Shown one piece after another: positions 1-10,118 of a DNA stretch of 64,000 nt. The notes under the pieces are model-generated. The model saw only the letters and a program-made list of their open reading frames with translations, searched no databases and had not been told where the DNA came from. The DNA is from Roridomyces roridus. Taxonomy: Eukaryota > Basidiomycota > Agaricomycetes > Agaricales > Mycenaceae. The stretch lies in NCBI GenBank assembly GCA_029378245.1, contig JARKIF010000013.1, positions 992,001 to 1,056,000 on the forward strand, given 5' to 3'. The stretch's first letter is position 1. Each line of letters begins with the position of its first letter. Made by a program: the position numbers and the translations under genes.

Positions 1-545
1 TGACGTTACCCTTCTCTTTCGAGGGCCCGCCGTCTTATACCTTGCCAGGCTACAATCACTCTGGCAAATTCGGGCAGGTCAACTTCCTCAACGGTCAGAT
101 GGGCGTCGCGAATGCGCAGCGCGCGCTAGACTACATTCGGACGATCACGGAGTTCATCTCGCAGCCCGAATGGAAGAACCTCATTCCTGTCTTTGGGATT
201 GTTAATGAGGCGCTGCTACACACCATCGGGCGACCGCAGCTGACGAGCTTGTGCGTCTCCTTCCCCTCCTGCTCCTCCTTCTCGTGACTCACGGCTCTGC
301 AGCTACCTGGAAGCGCACGATATGATTCGCGGGATCACGGGCTATGGCGAGGGAAATGGACCGTATATATTGATCCACGACGGCTTTGACGGCGTTCCTA
401 ACTGGGCGGGCTTCCTCCAGGGCTCGGACCGCATCGTCCTCGACATGCACCCGTACTTTGCGTTTGACGGGTTGCCGAACGATGCGCCCATCGCTACGGG
501 GACTGACCCAAGCAAAGCGGGTGGTATTTGGCCGAAGCAGCAGCA
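1..545 (+). pseudogene. Exo-beta-1,3-glucanase (GH5) fragment, 3' end missing
   Basis: Two exons (1-250 and 303-545 or slightly less) join across a 52-bp GT-AG intron (251-302) to read ...LTSFYLEAHDM... The frame is open from base 1, so the gene starts upstream of the window. The GIVNEA motif near 200-215 is the acid/base glutamate region of GH5 exo-1,3-beta-glucanases, which trim cell-wall or storage beta-glucan. The LIHDGF and LDMHPYF blocks are also typical. Homology stops at the PSKAGGIWPKQ block, and a stop codon follows within a few codons. The second catalytic Glu and the C-terminal part of the barrel are absent, so this copy cannot encode a whole enzyme. The unrelated DNA after 545 suggests a rearrangement or insertion breakpoint. 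Confidence 0.75.
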
Positions 546-896
546 CATATAGTAGCTATAACGCGATAAAGGTGGGTTGTAGGCCAGGGGCTTATCGCGA
601 TAATGGTGGGCAGTTGGCCACCATCAAGAATATTGTTCTGCGGGAGCTCGGCACGCTTGTTGGCAAGTTTCTGATGCCGTGGACGGCCGTTTTGGCGCGG
701 CCGCAAGCTGTCGGAGTTTCAAATAATGTTGGAGCGATCAAATAGCCAGAAAATAGCCCAAAAAATATATTCGCATCGCCGGCAGGCTCGGCATCTGTAC
801 CAAACAATAATATACACCCAAAAAATGCGCCCCGTTCCGCGTGCACGCTTGCCAGCCACTCCCCGACGCTATTCATCGACGGTCCGTATATCCCAC
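546..896. other. No gene seen; breakpoint sequence with short hairpins
   Basis: This stretch joins the truncated GH5 fragment to the FQG gene. It carries two near-identical CGCGATAA-GGTGGG motifs at about 560-577 and 596-611, the second inside a small palindrome, and an A-rich tract at 735-765. I see no supported reading frame and no clear transposon end. Confidence 0.4.
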
Positions 897-3800
897 CTAC
901 GCCTCCTCGCCCACTGCTGTCTCTGGGTTGCCCTGCGACGCCTGGGACGTCTCGGCAGCGCCTACATTCGTCGGCTCCACCCCTTCCATATCCGTTCCCC
1001 CCTGCTCCTGCTGCTCGATACCTGCACTGCTGCTGCTGGCTGCCGCCGTGGCATCCTCGGCGAGCAGTGCTGCCAGGCCCCTCCGCTTAACTGGGCGTGT
1101 TCTGCCCACCCAGTATTCGGGCGGCCTTAGCGGGGTGATCTTGGTCCGGGGTCTCTGCGACGGCGCTGGTACGATCGTATCGGGGTCGGCCTCTTCTTCG
1201 TCCTCGTCTGGCTCGGTGTCTGCGTAAGAACGCGCCTGCTTCCTCTGCTCCAGAGTCCACAGCACGTCGCGTACCGCGCGTTCCCACTCCTGCCGCTCCA
1301 CGTCCGTCTCGACGCTTGCCTCCCACCACTTCAAGCAGTACAGGACGCTCAGGAGCCTGTTGATCCCAGGCTTCTCGAGCTCCGTCCAGGATCCGCTGCC
1401 CGACTGCACCAGCACACCCTCTTTCACCCTCCACTGCGGGTTTAAGAGGCCCCACCACACCCAGAACTCCGTCGGGAACGTCGCGATGTCCACCGCGTCT
1501 GGCTCTGTTTTGCGACCGCGGCTTACCCAGTAGTGCACCTGCGCCGGTCGTTTCGTCGTTGGCCAGGGTTTCGGCGCCTTTTTGCCCTGCGCCTCCAGTC
1601 AGATTATTGCCCATATCACGAGGACATCAAGCAAGCACTTACCGGCTTGGGGGCCGAGACTTGCGCCTCGTACTCACACCAAAGGTCCACCATCTTCCTC
1701 CAATGCTCGCCCTTCCCTTCCGCGTCCTCAAGCAGCGCGTCCTTCCACTCTATCGCCCAGTTGTCCCAGATGCGCAACGCCGAGCGTGTCTGTGGTCGTG
1801 GCTTTGGGCGTCTCTTCGTCGTCGCTTCCTCCTCCTCCACTCCACTGCGAGTCTCGTCCTCGCTGCCGCTCGACGACGTCTCTCTGCCGCTCTCCCACTC
1901 ATCCTCCCCCTCCTCGTCATCCCGCGCGGTCTTCCTCTTCTTCTTCCCCTTCTCCTGGTCCTTCTTGCCACGCTTACGCTTCTTTGCCTTACCCTCCGTC
2001 TCTGCAGCCTGTTTCGGCCTCATACCAACAAACGCCGCCGTCGTCGCCAAACCCATCTCCCTATTCCGCACGCGATTGTCGGCGGCATTAATCTCACGCT
2101 GGAGATCGTCTCGCCCCATCCGCTGAAGCAGGCGTATCCGCATATTGCGTTGCGGCAACCCTAGCGACAACAACTCGGCTCGCAACGCTGGGGACATATG
2201 CAAAAGACCCCACGTTTCAAGCGTCTCGGTTACGGCTGGTGTGGATGCGGGTGGAGTCAATGCGGGTGGAGTCGATGCAGGCTGGAGTCGACACGACTGG
2301 TGTGGATGCGGATGGAGTCGATGTGGATGCGGCTGGAGTCGACACAACTGGTGTGGATGCGGCTGGTCCCAGTGCGAGTGGTGTTCCAAGGACCACGCCC
2401 GACACGATCAAACGATCTTCGTTGTCGTCCTCGAGGGGCGCGAGGTCGACGAGGCCATTCTCCGCAGAAGGCTCGGGTGTCATCCGGATCAGCTGTCCGT
2501 TGAGCGAATGAAGGGGAGGGGCTCCGACGACTGGAGCGCTCGTCGGAGCGCTCGTCGCAGCTTTTGACGCAGCTTTGGATGTAGCCTTGGACGTAGCCTT
2601 GGACGTAGCCTTTGACGTAACCTGGGACGTAGTTTTGGACGTCGTAGCCGGTGCGGTCGAGCTTGCTGTGGGTGCGGTGGACGTAGTAGACGTAGCAGCC
2701 TTGTCGGTGGTCTTTGCGGCCGTACTGGACACCGGGCAGAACGCATTGACGGCGTCCATCACTGATGTATTCGATATATTTTTTCCCGCCTCTAAAATCG
2801 AGTCAGCAAAATAGTATGTACGTGTGGAATTGACACTCACCCGCTTCGACCTGCAATACAAACTTGAGGTCCCTCTTCAGCACCTCCCGGTAGTCGTCCG
2901 TGTTCCAAGTGACCCAGCCCTCCCCATCGACCATACCTACATTGTAACTTCAAGCTAGTCAGTCACACGGCAACGGAGATCAGCAGCGCGTGCGTACCTT
3001 GCAACGTCAAAGTTCTCGTCGTCCCCCACCCTCGCCGCCAAGACATTGAAAGTGTAACCTGTGTAGGCTTGAAGACCGCCGAGGAGAGGCCCGAGGATGG
3101 CGGCCATGCTGTTACGACATTCCTGCTGGACTTCGGGGTCGACGCTGGGAAGGCCTTCGTCCCCGATAGCATCCTCGTACGCTTTCACGGCAATCTCGTG
3201 CTCCTTGTCGCGCTCCTCCCTCAACGCCGCCTGATCTTCTGGCGACAGCTCAGCGAGCATCTTCTTCGCCACAGAAACCTGCAGCGTCAAGCGCTGCTCT
3301 TTTGGCGGGTTGGGGTGCAGCTTGTTGAAGCGTTTGTCGAACGCTTTCTTGTACTTCGCGTGCTGCATGAGATATTGGGGTTCGGAAGCACGTCTGGGAG
3401 GCGTGGCATCGTGCGTGGCGCGCAGCTGGGAGAGCCAAGGGAAGAACGGGTTGCTTCGAATGGAGGTGGAGGTGGGCCGTTGCCTGTTAAACCAGCCTTT
3501 TATTTTCTGTGCGTCGTTAGTCACCGAAATGCACAGAAACGACGATGGCTTACCTTTTTCAATCCACTCTGCTTCTGCGCCTTGGCACGCACGTCCGCCT
3601 CGGACATGTCCTCCTCCTTCTCCTCCACACTCTCCGCGTCGTCATCGGGCTCCTCGTTGAGCTCCAGCCGCCAAGGGAATTTTTTCCACCACTGACTGAA
3701 GAATTTTCTCCAGAAGTCCTCGAGCGCGCTTTGGTTCCCGGTACCCTTCCCCGATCCCTTGCGCGCCTTGGACGCGGCGAGGTACTCTTCCCAGCGATCC

Positions 3801-4009
3801 TTCATGAATTTGAGGCGCTGCCCTTGAAAGTGGCCAGCGTTGCCGCGCTTCCTGCCCTTCCCCTTGCCCTTGCCCTTCCCCTTCACAGGTTCGTCTGTTT
3901 CGCTGCCAGAGCCATCGTCGTCGTCGTCGTCGTCGTCGTCGTCCACGGGGTCGGGCTCGGGATGGGTTGAGGTGGTCGACTCGGTGGTTTTCTTTTTTGG
4001 ACCAGGCAT
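897..4009 (-). CDS. Large acidic KDZ-neighbourhood protein, 'FQG' family copy 1
   Basis: Minus-strand exons 4009-3554, 3506-2998, 2947-2841, 2791-~2270, ~2270-1643 and 1592-897; the first three and the last joins keep phase. The start is the MPGPKKK Met. Order: low-complexity acidic N-terminus with a (GAC)n Asp run (about 3917-3943), GHFQGQRLKFM motif, an all-helical segment ending in a GYTFNVLAARVG block, a VDGEGWVTWNTDDY block, a Ser/Thr/Ala-rich repeat linker, a Lys/Glu nuclear-type segment, and a C-terminal helical block (LLSVLYCLKWW). No known catalytic motif is seen. A paralogue lies at 10119-12977. The reading frame changes inside the minisatellite at 2239-2372 and I found no splice that explains it, so this copy may be frame-shifted. 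The function is unknown. It resembles uncharacterised basidiomycete proteins often seen near KDZ elements (from memory, not searched). Confidence 0.6.
2239..2372. repeat. Minisatellite inside FQG gene 1
   Basis: Imperfect tandem units built on GGTGGAGTCGATGCGG and GTCGACACGACTGGTGTGG-like words, with unit lengths that are not all multiples of three. On the minus strand they encode Ser-Thr-Pro-Ala repeats. The coding frame differs on the two sides of the array, so unit gain or loss is a likely cause of the frame change. Confidence 0.6.
2570..2645. repeat. Short in-frame repeat (Thr-Ser-Lys-Ala)
   Basis: Tandem 12-base units resembling GACGTAGCCTTG. Read on the minus strand they encode repeated TSKA in the linker of the FQG protein. 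The unit is a multiple of three, so it does not disturb the frame. Confidence 0.6.
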
Positions 4010-4266
4010 GAGAAAGACGAATAGAGTAGAATTCCTTTTCGAGCTGTAGTTTGTTTGCTCAAGTCCCACGATTTTCCTGCCAACAATATTTTTTATTCGA
4101 GACTCGTATGTACAGATAGCTAATGTACAGTAGTAAAGGCCTTAGGGCAGTCCAAAAGAAGGCGGGAATGCAAGAAAAAAACAGGTACTCGACACGCGCG
4201 CACGATCAGTCCATAGCAAACAAGATGAATGTACACCACCACCCCCACCACCGCCAATCATGCCAC

Positions 4267-5269
4267 CTACGCGTCCATATCCTCCCCCAGCATCCACGCC
4301 TGCAGCCGCTCGAGGTTGGACGACACCATGATCCCACCAGGATTCAGGCCAAGCCAAAACGCGGCCGCACGCGCGTCTGCGTAGCTCTCGTAAAAGACGC
4401 TGCTGCCACGGAGCCCGTAGAGGCGAAGGGGAGGCGCGTTGGCAGCTGCGTTCGCAGGCACGGCAGGGGCAGGGGGAGGGGCAGAAGGGGTCATGCGAGC
4501 TGGTGTGACCGCGACGGTAGCCCTCGACGACGAGCTCGACGAGGCTGCTGAGCTCGAGGCCATCGAGACTGAGCTTGCCGTACGAGTAGGAGTGGGCGTC
4601 GAGGGACTGGAGGCGGCAGCACCAGGGAAACGCGATGGACCTGCAGCAGCGGCTGCGTTGATGCTGTTGGCCATAGCCGTGCCCGCCATGTCCATCATCT
4701 TGCGCTCGTGCACGGCGGTGGCCCATTGGTGTCCCTTGGGCGTAAGGGCAATGCGAGTGTCGGCGGTGATGGGAGGACGGGTACGCGTCGACATGGGAGT
4801 GACGGGCTCAGTTTTGGGAACAACAGGCGTGGTGGGCTCGTTCTTGGCGGAAGTAGAGGGAGAAGGAGATGGGGATGCAGAACTGCCGCTCTCAGAACTG
4901 CTGCTGCTGGTAAAAGGAGAGGGGGCAGGCGGCGGGTGCGTGCAGGGAACCGTTGGTGTGCCGCAGGGACCTGGCACGAGTTCGGATGGCGGAGGAGGGT
5001 CGAAAGGAGGACATCCGCCCTGGTGGTACATCAAGCAAGCACGTGTCCACCAGGCACAACCCTCCGCCCACGTCTTGGACTTCTGCTGATGGGAATTGGC
5101 CACACCGTCTGTTTGCAGTCGCGCAACGCCGCTGTGGTTGCTCGTGACATAACACTTACGGCAAACGACAACCACAGATGACCATGTAGAACGCGCAGGA
5201 GGCGCATGAGTCGTGGCAATCTCGGTTTTCGTGGCCGGGTGAGCCGAAGTAATTTGGTTGGCAAGGCAT
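4267..5269 (-). CDS. Protein A, copy 1: two RNase H1 N-terminal-like domains
   Basis: The best start is the MPCQPNYFG Met at 5269, giving a Cys-rich N-terminus (C3, C18, C22, C25). The first domain runs from FYMVICGCRLPG through KTWAEGCAWWTRACL. The second lies at the C-terminus, from LRLYGLRGSSVFYES to LERLQAWML. Both fit the RNase H1 N-terminal (caulimovirus viroplasmin-like) pattern: Tyr-x-Val, Pro-Gly, then Ala...Trp. This fold binds RNA:DNA hybrids or dsRNA in RNase H1; no RNase H catalytic domain is present. A long Ser/Pro/Thr linker separates the domains. Copy 2 lies at 16478-17499. Joining the Cys-rich exon in frame to the rest needs a 28-nt intron (5132-5159). A normal 51-nt intron from the same donor (5109-5159) shifts the frame, so this copy may be damaged. 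Confidence 0.55.
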
Positions 5270-5676
5270 GGTGGGACTGGAGACAGACGACGTGGGGGTT
5301 TTGCTTTCTTTTGGGGGGGTAGACGGGTGAGCAGGAGGGAAAGTATTGGGCAGACGACGTGGACGTGAGCCTTGTAATAAGGTCGGTGGGTGTGGCGTAC
5401 CCTCAACCCAGGGCTACGCCACGCGTGTTCTGGCTGGAAAAGCTGGAAATGGGGCTTTAGGTAAAATGGCAGCGGCGGAATGTCCCAATCGCACCTTGTC
5501 CTCTAGCGTCGAAATGTCCGTTCCCTCAGTCGAAAAACCCGCACAGCAGAGCGCCAACGCAAAGGAGAAGGACGTGGTGGTAGTACAGGGCGAGAGCGAG
5601 AGACGATTGATGTGAGTGATATTGTGGGTCCAGACAGAAAGAGATTGATGGCCGCCTACACAGCCTGTACCGCCCT

Positions 5677-5928
5677 TTGACAAGGCCCACACATGTCGAC
5701 CCGATTCGTGGCGAACGCCCAGCATTCACCGACGCTGACCTCGGTCGCCTCCTTTTCACTCGCGCCTACGGCGATTTCTTCACTCGCGCCCACGTCTCGT
5801 ACGACATAACTTGTCAATTCGATCTGCGACTCTCCCAGGTCGACCTCACCCATGGAGCTGGAGAGAGCCCGGAGCGGTTCTGGGGAAAGGCGCGTGAGGC
5901 ACAGGACGAAGAGACGCGGGGAGGGTAG
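5677..5928 (+). pseudogene. Relic of a KDZ transposase
   Basis: An 84-codon frame contains HVSYDITCQF followed closely by GAGESPERFWGK. These match two core blocks of the intact KDZ2 protein (VSYDIACQW and GVGRTDGEGVERNW) but lie only ~15 residues apart instead of ~75. The middle of the domain is therefore deleted, and no flanking exons are recognisable. Confidence 0.6.
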
Positions 5929-6071
5929 GACTTTAGGTCGTCTTCGTGTACTCCAGAGAAGGCTTGGGCACGAATTATTTTTTTTGGGAGCTAGTACGAC
6001 AGGCAAGAAATGACAAGAGAGAAAGTACGAGCAGGAAAAGTAGATGAGATGGGTGTCCCTGCCTCCCTTCC

Positions 6072-6669
6072 TTAGTAGATGCCGCTCGTGGCCCAAGAAT
6101 CGTCGTCGTCCAATTCGGGGAACATCACTGGCGGCGACGGTGTGCGAGCGGGAGGTGGTGCGTCGAAACGTCGCTGGATATACTTGTGCACACCGTGTTT
6201 GGCGATGAAGGCACGCTTGCGGACCTTCTGCTGCTTGGCGGCGAGTTCTTCCCGGTGTCTGTAGGATGGGCCAGATATGAGAGGAGACGGGCTTGATAGA
6301 TTTGCAGGAGACGCACCCTGCACGATAACGAGCCGCAGCCTCGAGCGCGCGGACATGTGCCTCCTTATCGTTTGCCTGAGCAGCTCGCCGCCTGCGATAT
6401 CGGTGTCAGCGAGGATGTGTGGATGGAGAGATGAGCGATACCGAGCTGCACATTCACGTCTAGCCGCGAGGACTTCAGCCCGATGCCTGGTCGAGTTTAG
6501 TCAGTCAGAATACGCGTCCAGACGTTATTGAGACGCACCTGTCCCTGTACCGAGCATTGGCATCTGCGTGCGCGTCTTTTTGGTCCTCGGATAGCGGTGC
6601 CCGCACTCGTCGTCTTGGCGGCCTCTTGCGGATTTTTGACTTGCTGGGAAGACTCCGATGGTCAGCCAT
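6072..6669 (-). CDS. Protein B, copy 1: small basic Arg/Ala repeat protein
   Basis: Exons 6669-6539, 6486-6442, 6391-6317 and 6258-6072 join in phase through three ~50-70 bp introns with good donors and CTGAC-type branch sites. The product starts MADHRSLPSK and is about 145 aa. It is built of helical, strongly basic repeats in which RYR or RRR is followed by His/Asn-Arg and an AA-rich stretch (RYRDRHRAEVLAARR, AARYRAGHREELAAK). It ends in an acidic tail (FPELDDDDSW). Copy 2 is at 15669-16170 and sits beside protein A there too. The composition suggests nucleic-acid binding by a long helix, but no named domain is recognised. Confidence 0.6.
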
Positions 6670-7671
6670 TGGAATGGAAGGCTTCAAGGCAGTCGCTGAC
6701 CCACTGGAAGGAGCTTGAGGACGCAGTACCTGGCTGATATGCATGGCCATAGTGGATGTGCAAGGAAAAGTGCAATAGTGATGGACGACAACACTTCCGT
6801 TTCAGTTTTGCGTTAACGATGAGAGCACTCACTCGATACATTCCTTCTCCTCTAAAAATCTGCAATTAATCAGACGTGATACTGGACCAATTTAAAGTAG
6901 AACTGTACCAAAGGTTCGGGTGGTGCAGCCTTGTATCGTATGCAGGAAAAATATAACTGTTTCAGAGCTAGTGGTGAGTGCATGATGCCAATAAAAGTAG
7001 CATCGTTCCACACGAACCTGAGGCCGTTTCCATAAATCCTTTCAATTATTGAAGGTAGGATGACCCCGCCGCCATTCCGCGATGAATCGGAGCCGAGGAG
7101 TAGGACGTCGGATTACTGCAGCGAGATTTAGGTGAAACCGAAGTCGTCATTCTGAACGAGTCCAGAGCCAAACTGGGGCACGGAATGAGTCGCCTGGTGT
7201 TGGGGCCTGGTGTCGGCGACTTTTGTGTACGTCTTTGGAGGAGAGGGAGTTCTAGTCGGCGAGAGGTAAAGACGAACGCGGCTGGGTTGAATGCGCGGAA
7301 CTGGGAACCGTGGTGGGGGGAATTTCATGGCGAAAGCAAGGTATATAATACAAGGTCACTCAATGAAAATAGAGGCGATGAAATAGCGCACCCAGAGAGG
7401 ACTTAGTTCCTGGAAATGGGAGCCCAAGTGTGAACAGCCCCTATTTATTCGCGCCGAAGACGTCATGCTAAGATGATTAGATTGGAAGGTCATGGAAAAG
7501 GGGACAGCGCACGCAACTCCGTGCCATGATTCATCCAAGGAAACGCTGAAGCAATGCCCAGCCAGCTCGAGATATCTGCAAACCCGGCGACATTGAGAGG
7601 GATGTCTTCAGACGTAACAGCTGCGAAAGAAAGGTTAACTGACTTTTCACGCTACGTGAGTGCGCCCAACG
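6670..7671. other. Intergenic, between protein B 1 and KDZ1
   Basis: Divergent intergenic space of about 1 kb. Short open frames (for example 7128-7328 minus, Pro/Arg-rich) lack homologues in neighbourhood 2 and have no clear splice partners. It may hold promoters for the minus-strand B gene and the plus-strand KDZ gene. Confidence 0.4.
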
Positions 7672-9278
7672 ATGTCGACGAGGAGGAGCAGCAAGAGCAG
7701 GGGCAAGAGGAGATTGCCGCCGATGCCCGCCGGCGTTCATACCCACACCCACCAGATAAGTATGGCTCAAGTTGCCGGGACAGCTTCCGAGAATGATCGC
7801 ATTCTGTCATATATTCCTCGCATATCAGATGACAGACGCCGACTCTACCACGACCCCATCTCCTTTGACCCACCCTCTCCCGTCAAAAGACAACGCCGCG
7901 ACCAACTTGAAACCCACCACCACTGTCCTCAGCCCATTGCTCCCACCTCATCGACCACGCCACAGGAATATGGCTCCATCGACCCGGGACTCTACACCAT
8001 GGACTGGGCAGATGGAGATGGAATTCCCGAGGGTACTGCTCACGAGACGCCGACCGCACCTCAACCTGCGAGAGTGTATAAGCCGGCCGTGCGTGCTGCC
8101 AGTCTTTTTCTTGCGTGACGCGCCTGATCTCCGTCTTCTGTTTCCACAGGACCCCGCTCTCCATCGCTTTCGTGGGCGTCGCGACGAGTACTTGCATGAG
8201 TTGCTCCGCCGCGATGGGTGCATGAATCACGAGGCGGAGGATCACACCTGCCGCGTCTGTGGGCTCACCTCCGACACGTTTGTGCGCTGCATATCGTGTT
8301 TCGGGTCCGAGATGATGTGCGGTGGCTGTTGTGTAGCAAGGCACGCAGCCAATCCATTCCACAAGGTCGAGGTGAGTAGAATCTTCGTTGAAGCGCATGA
8401 GACCTTTCGCTGACCGGGAAAAGACCTGGAATGGACGTTATTTCGAGAAGACCACGCTGAAGCAACTCGGCTTACGCGTGCAGCTGGGGCATCCTCTCGG
8501 CCAGCCATGCCTAACACCACGCCGACTTTATAACGGCTTCGTGGTCCTCCATACCAACGGCATCCACGAGGTCGATGTCTACCTCTGCGACTGCGAACAC
8601 GCCGATCGTGCTGGCGCCGCCGAGATCCAAATGTTACGCGCGGGATGGTTTCCGGCTACGGATGATGTCCCGCGAACCTGCGCGACGTTCGAATGCTTGG
8701 ACCTGTTCACCACCGCCACGCTCCAGGCCAAGACCACGGCGTACGACTTCTACTGGATGCTGGAGAAGATGACGGACAGCACCGGCGGCAAGCTCCCCGA
8801 TCGCTACGCACCGCTGCTGCGGATGATTCGCGAATACTCCCATCTCATGATGCTGAAGCGTGGGGGTATAGGGCACAAGCCTCGAGGGGTCGCGAGTACG
8901 GCACCGGGTGCACTCGCAGTGCATTGTCCCAATTCCCCGTCTCGTTCCGCCGGTGGTTTGGCCCGGAATACTCCGGCTCAAAACCAATCCACCGCACAGC
9001 GCTATACCATCCCCATGAATTTCCCGATCTCACCGTCCGTTCCCCGGTTCCAAAACCGCGAACTGACTTCGGCATCGATCCGGGAAGTGCGCGCGGAAGA
9101 GCATATCGCGGATTTGTCTCGACAATTGGCTGAGTCACGCCTTCACGATGATGAATCTGACGATGGAATTCCTCTAGTTCTACCCCGTCCTAACTTCGAA
9201 CCTATGGGCACTATTCCGGAGAACTCTCGCTTCGATGACTGGTTTAACAATCGGCGCAACTATGAGCTCAGCCTGTAG
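7672..9278 (+). pseudogene. CxC2-KDZ transposase, copy 1, truncated and fused to foreign ORF
   Basis: Exons 7672-8088, 8150-8371 and 8424-9278 join in phase. The N-terminus is Arg/Ser-rich. Exon 2 encodes a Cys cluster (CxxCGL, CISC, MCGGCC, then a His-Phe-His end) that is the CxC2-type zinc-binding domain of KDZ transposases. Exon 3 continues with LGLRVQLGHP, DVYLCDCEH, WFPATDDVPRTC and YDFYWMLEKM, all matching KDZ2. Homology ends near 8930 at ALAVHCP. The catalytic region (SYDIACQW, VPKFH and GRTDGE blocks) is missing, and the frame runs on through ~115 unrelated residues to a stop at 9276. It cannot be an active transposase but could make a truncated zinc-binding protein. Confidence 0.75.
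8931..9278 (+). other. Foreign segment fused in frame to KDZ1
   Basis: This coding-like segment contains an Arg/Glu helical stretch (REVRAEEHIADLSRQLAES) and ends WFNNRRNYELSL-stop. It has no counterpart in KDZ2. Its richness in TCCGG words resembles the Gypsy element at 22-30 kb, so a retroelement origin is possible but not shown. It ends just before the tRNA-headed repeat at 9282. Confidence 0.35.
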
Positions 9279-9281
9279 TCC

Positions 9282-9850
9282 CATTATAATATGCACCGGT
9301 CCGCCCACAGGTGCATGTTATAATGTGCACCCTGCATTTCCATGGGTGGTGCATATTATAATGCGCACCCAACCGGCACACCACTGCTGTACCAGCGGCT
9401 TGCCTCGGTTATTCCCACCACTGCCGGCACCTCGGCAACCAATGCAGCTGTGCTGATGGCTTCCCGTTGGGGTGAATTACCAAATGGCAGTTCTCGGCTT
9501 ATTGATACCAATCAAAAACAGTGTTCCGAATAAGATAAATACTGTACAGTCAATATAAACATCACCAAACACCGCTACACCCAATTCCCGAAAGGGTAAT
9601 AATGTATATGCCCTTCATCATTCCACCTCATCACTGGGCTCGAATCAGTACTATGCATCAAACGGACTCGGAATCAGCAGAAAAGAAGAAAAAACCAGGT
9701 GTGTATGCGCAAGAGAAAGTCGGTCATCAAAAGACAAGAAAAAGTTGAAATGGGTTGCACGTAACAGGATTCGAACCTCAGACGCCCCGTGCGAACCTTT
9801 GTCAGAGTGAACGCAGGCAGTCTAGACCACTGAGTCATTATAGAATTGTC
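9282..9850 (-). repeat. tRNA-headed SINE-like repeat, left copy
   Basis: Read on the minus strand it starts with a tRNA-like head: A-box-like word at 9821-9837, B box GGTTCGAATCC at 9767-9777. A body follows that is closely similar to the plus-strand sequence at 21536-22046. Shared landmarks are TTCGGAACA-GTTTTTGAT, GAAGCCATCAGCACAGCTGC, GCCGCTGGTAC and GTGCCGGTTGGGTGC. The distal end (9282-9369) has two 22-bp palindromes with arms GGTGC/GCACC around TTATAA. The head has no matching acceptor stem, so it is not a functional tRNA. A SINE is the simplest reading; an LTR-derived or transposon-end origin is not excluded. Confidence 0.65.
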
Positions 9851-10118
9851 GTCTAGGAATCTCCATCGAATCCATCGACCCCACTCATCACAGATGTGAA
9901 AAGACAATACATACAAGACAACACCACTACGCCGAGTGCCCAATAAGGAAGCTAATGCAAAATTGACATGTCAGCGGAAAACTCGATTCATATATGTCAA
10001 CCATGTACATGAAAACACCTCTACCGATGCTTGAAAAGGAACGCGGGTGAAAACGAAAACAAGTACATGTAAAAGGCGATCAGCAATCCCGCATGTATGT
10101 TACCAGCACCCCACAGCC

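Noticed and set aside
4439..5089. Plus-strand Gly/Val-rich frame opposite protein A copy 1
   Set aside because: Shadow of the Ser/Pro/Thr linker on the minus strand; no motifs.
9755..9840. A functional tRNA gene on the minus strand
   Set aside because: A- and B-box words exist but the acceptor ends do not pair and the T stem is imperfect; it is the head of a repeat also present at 21540.
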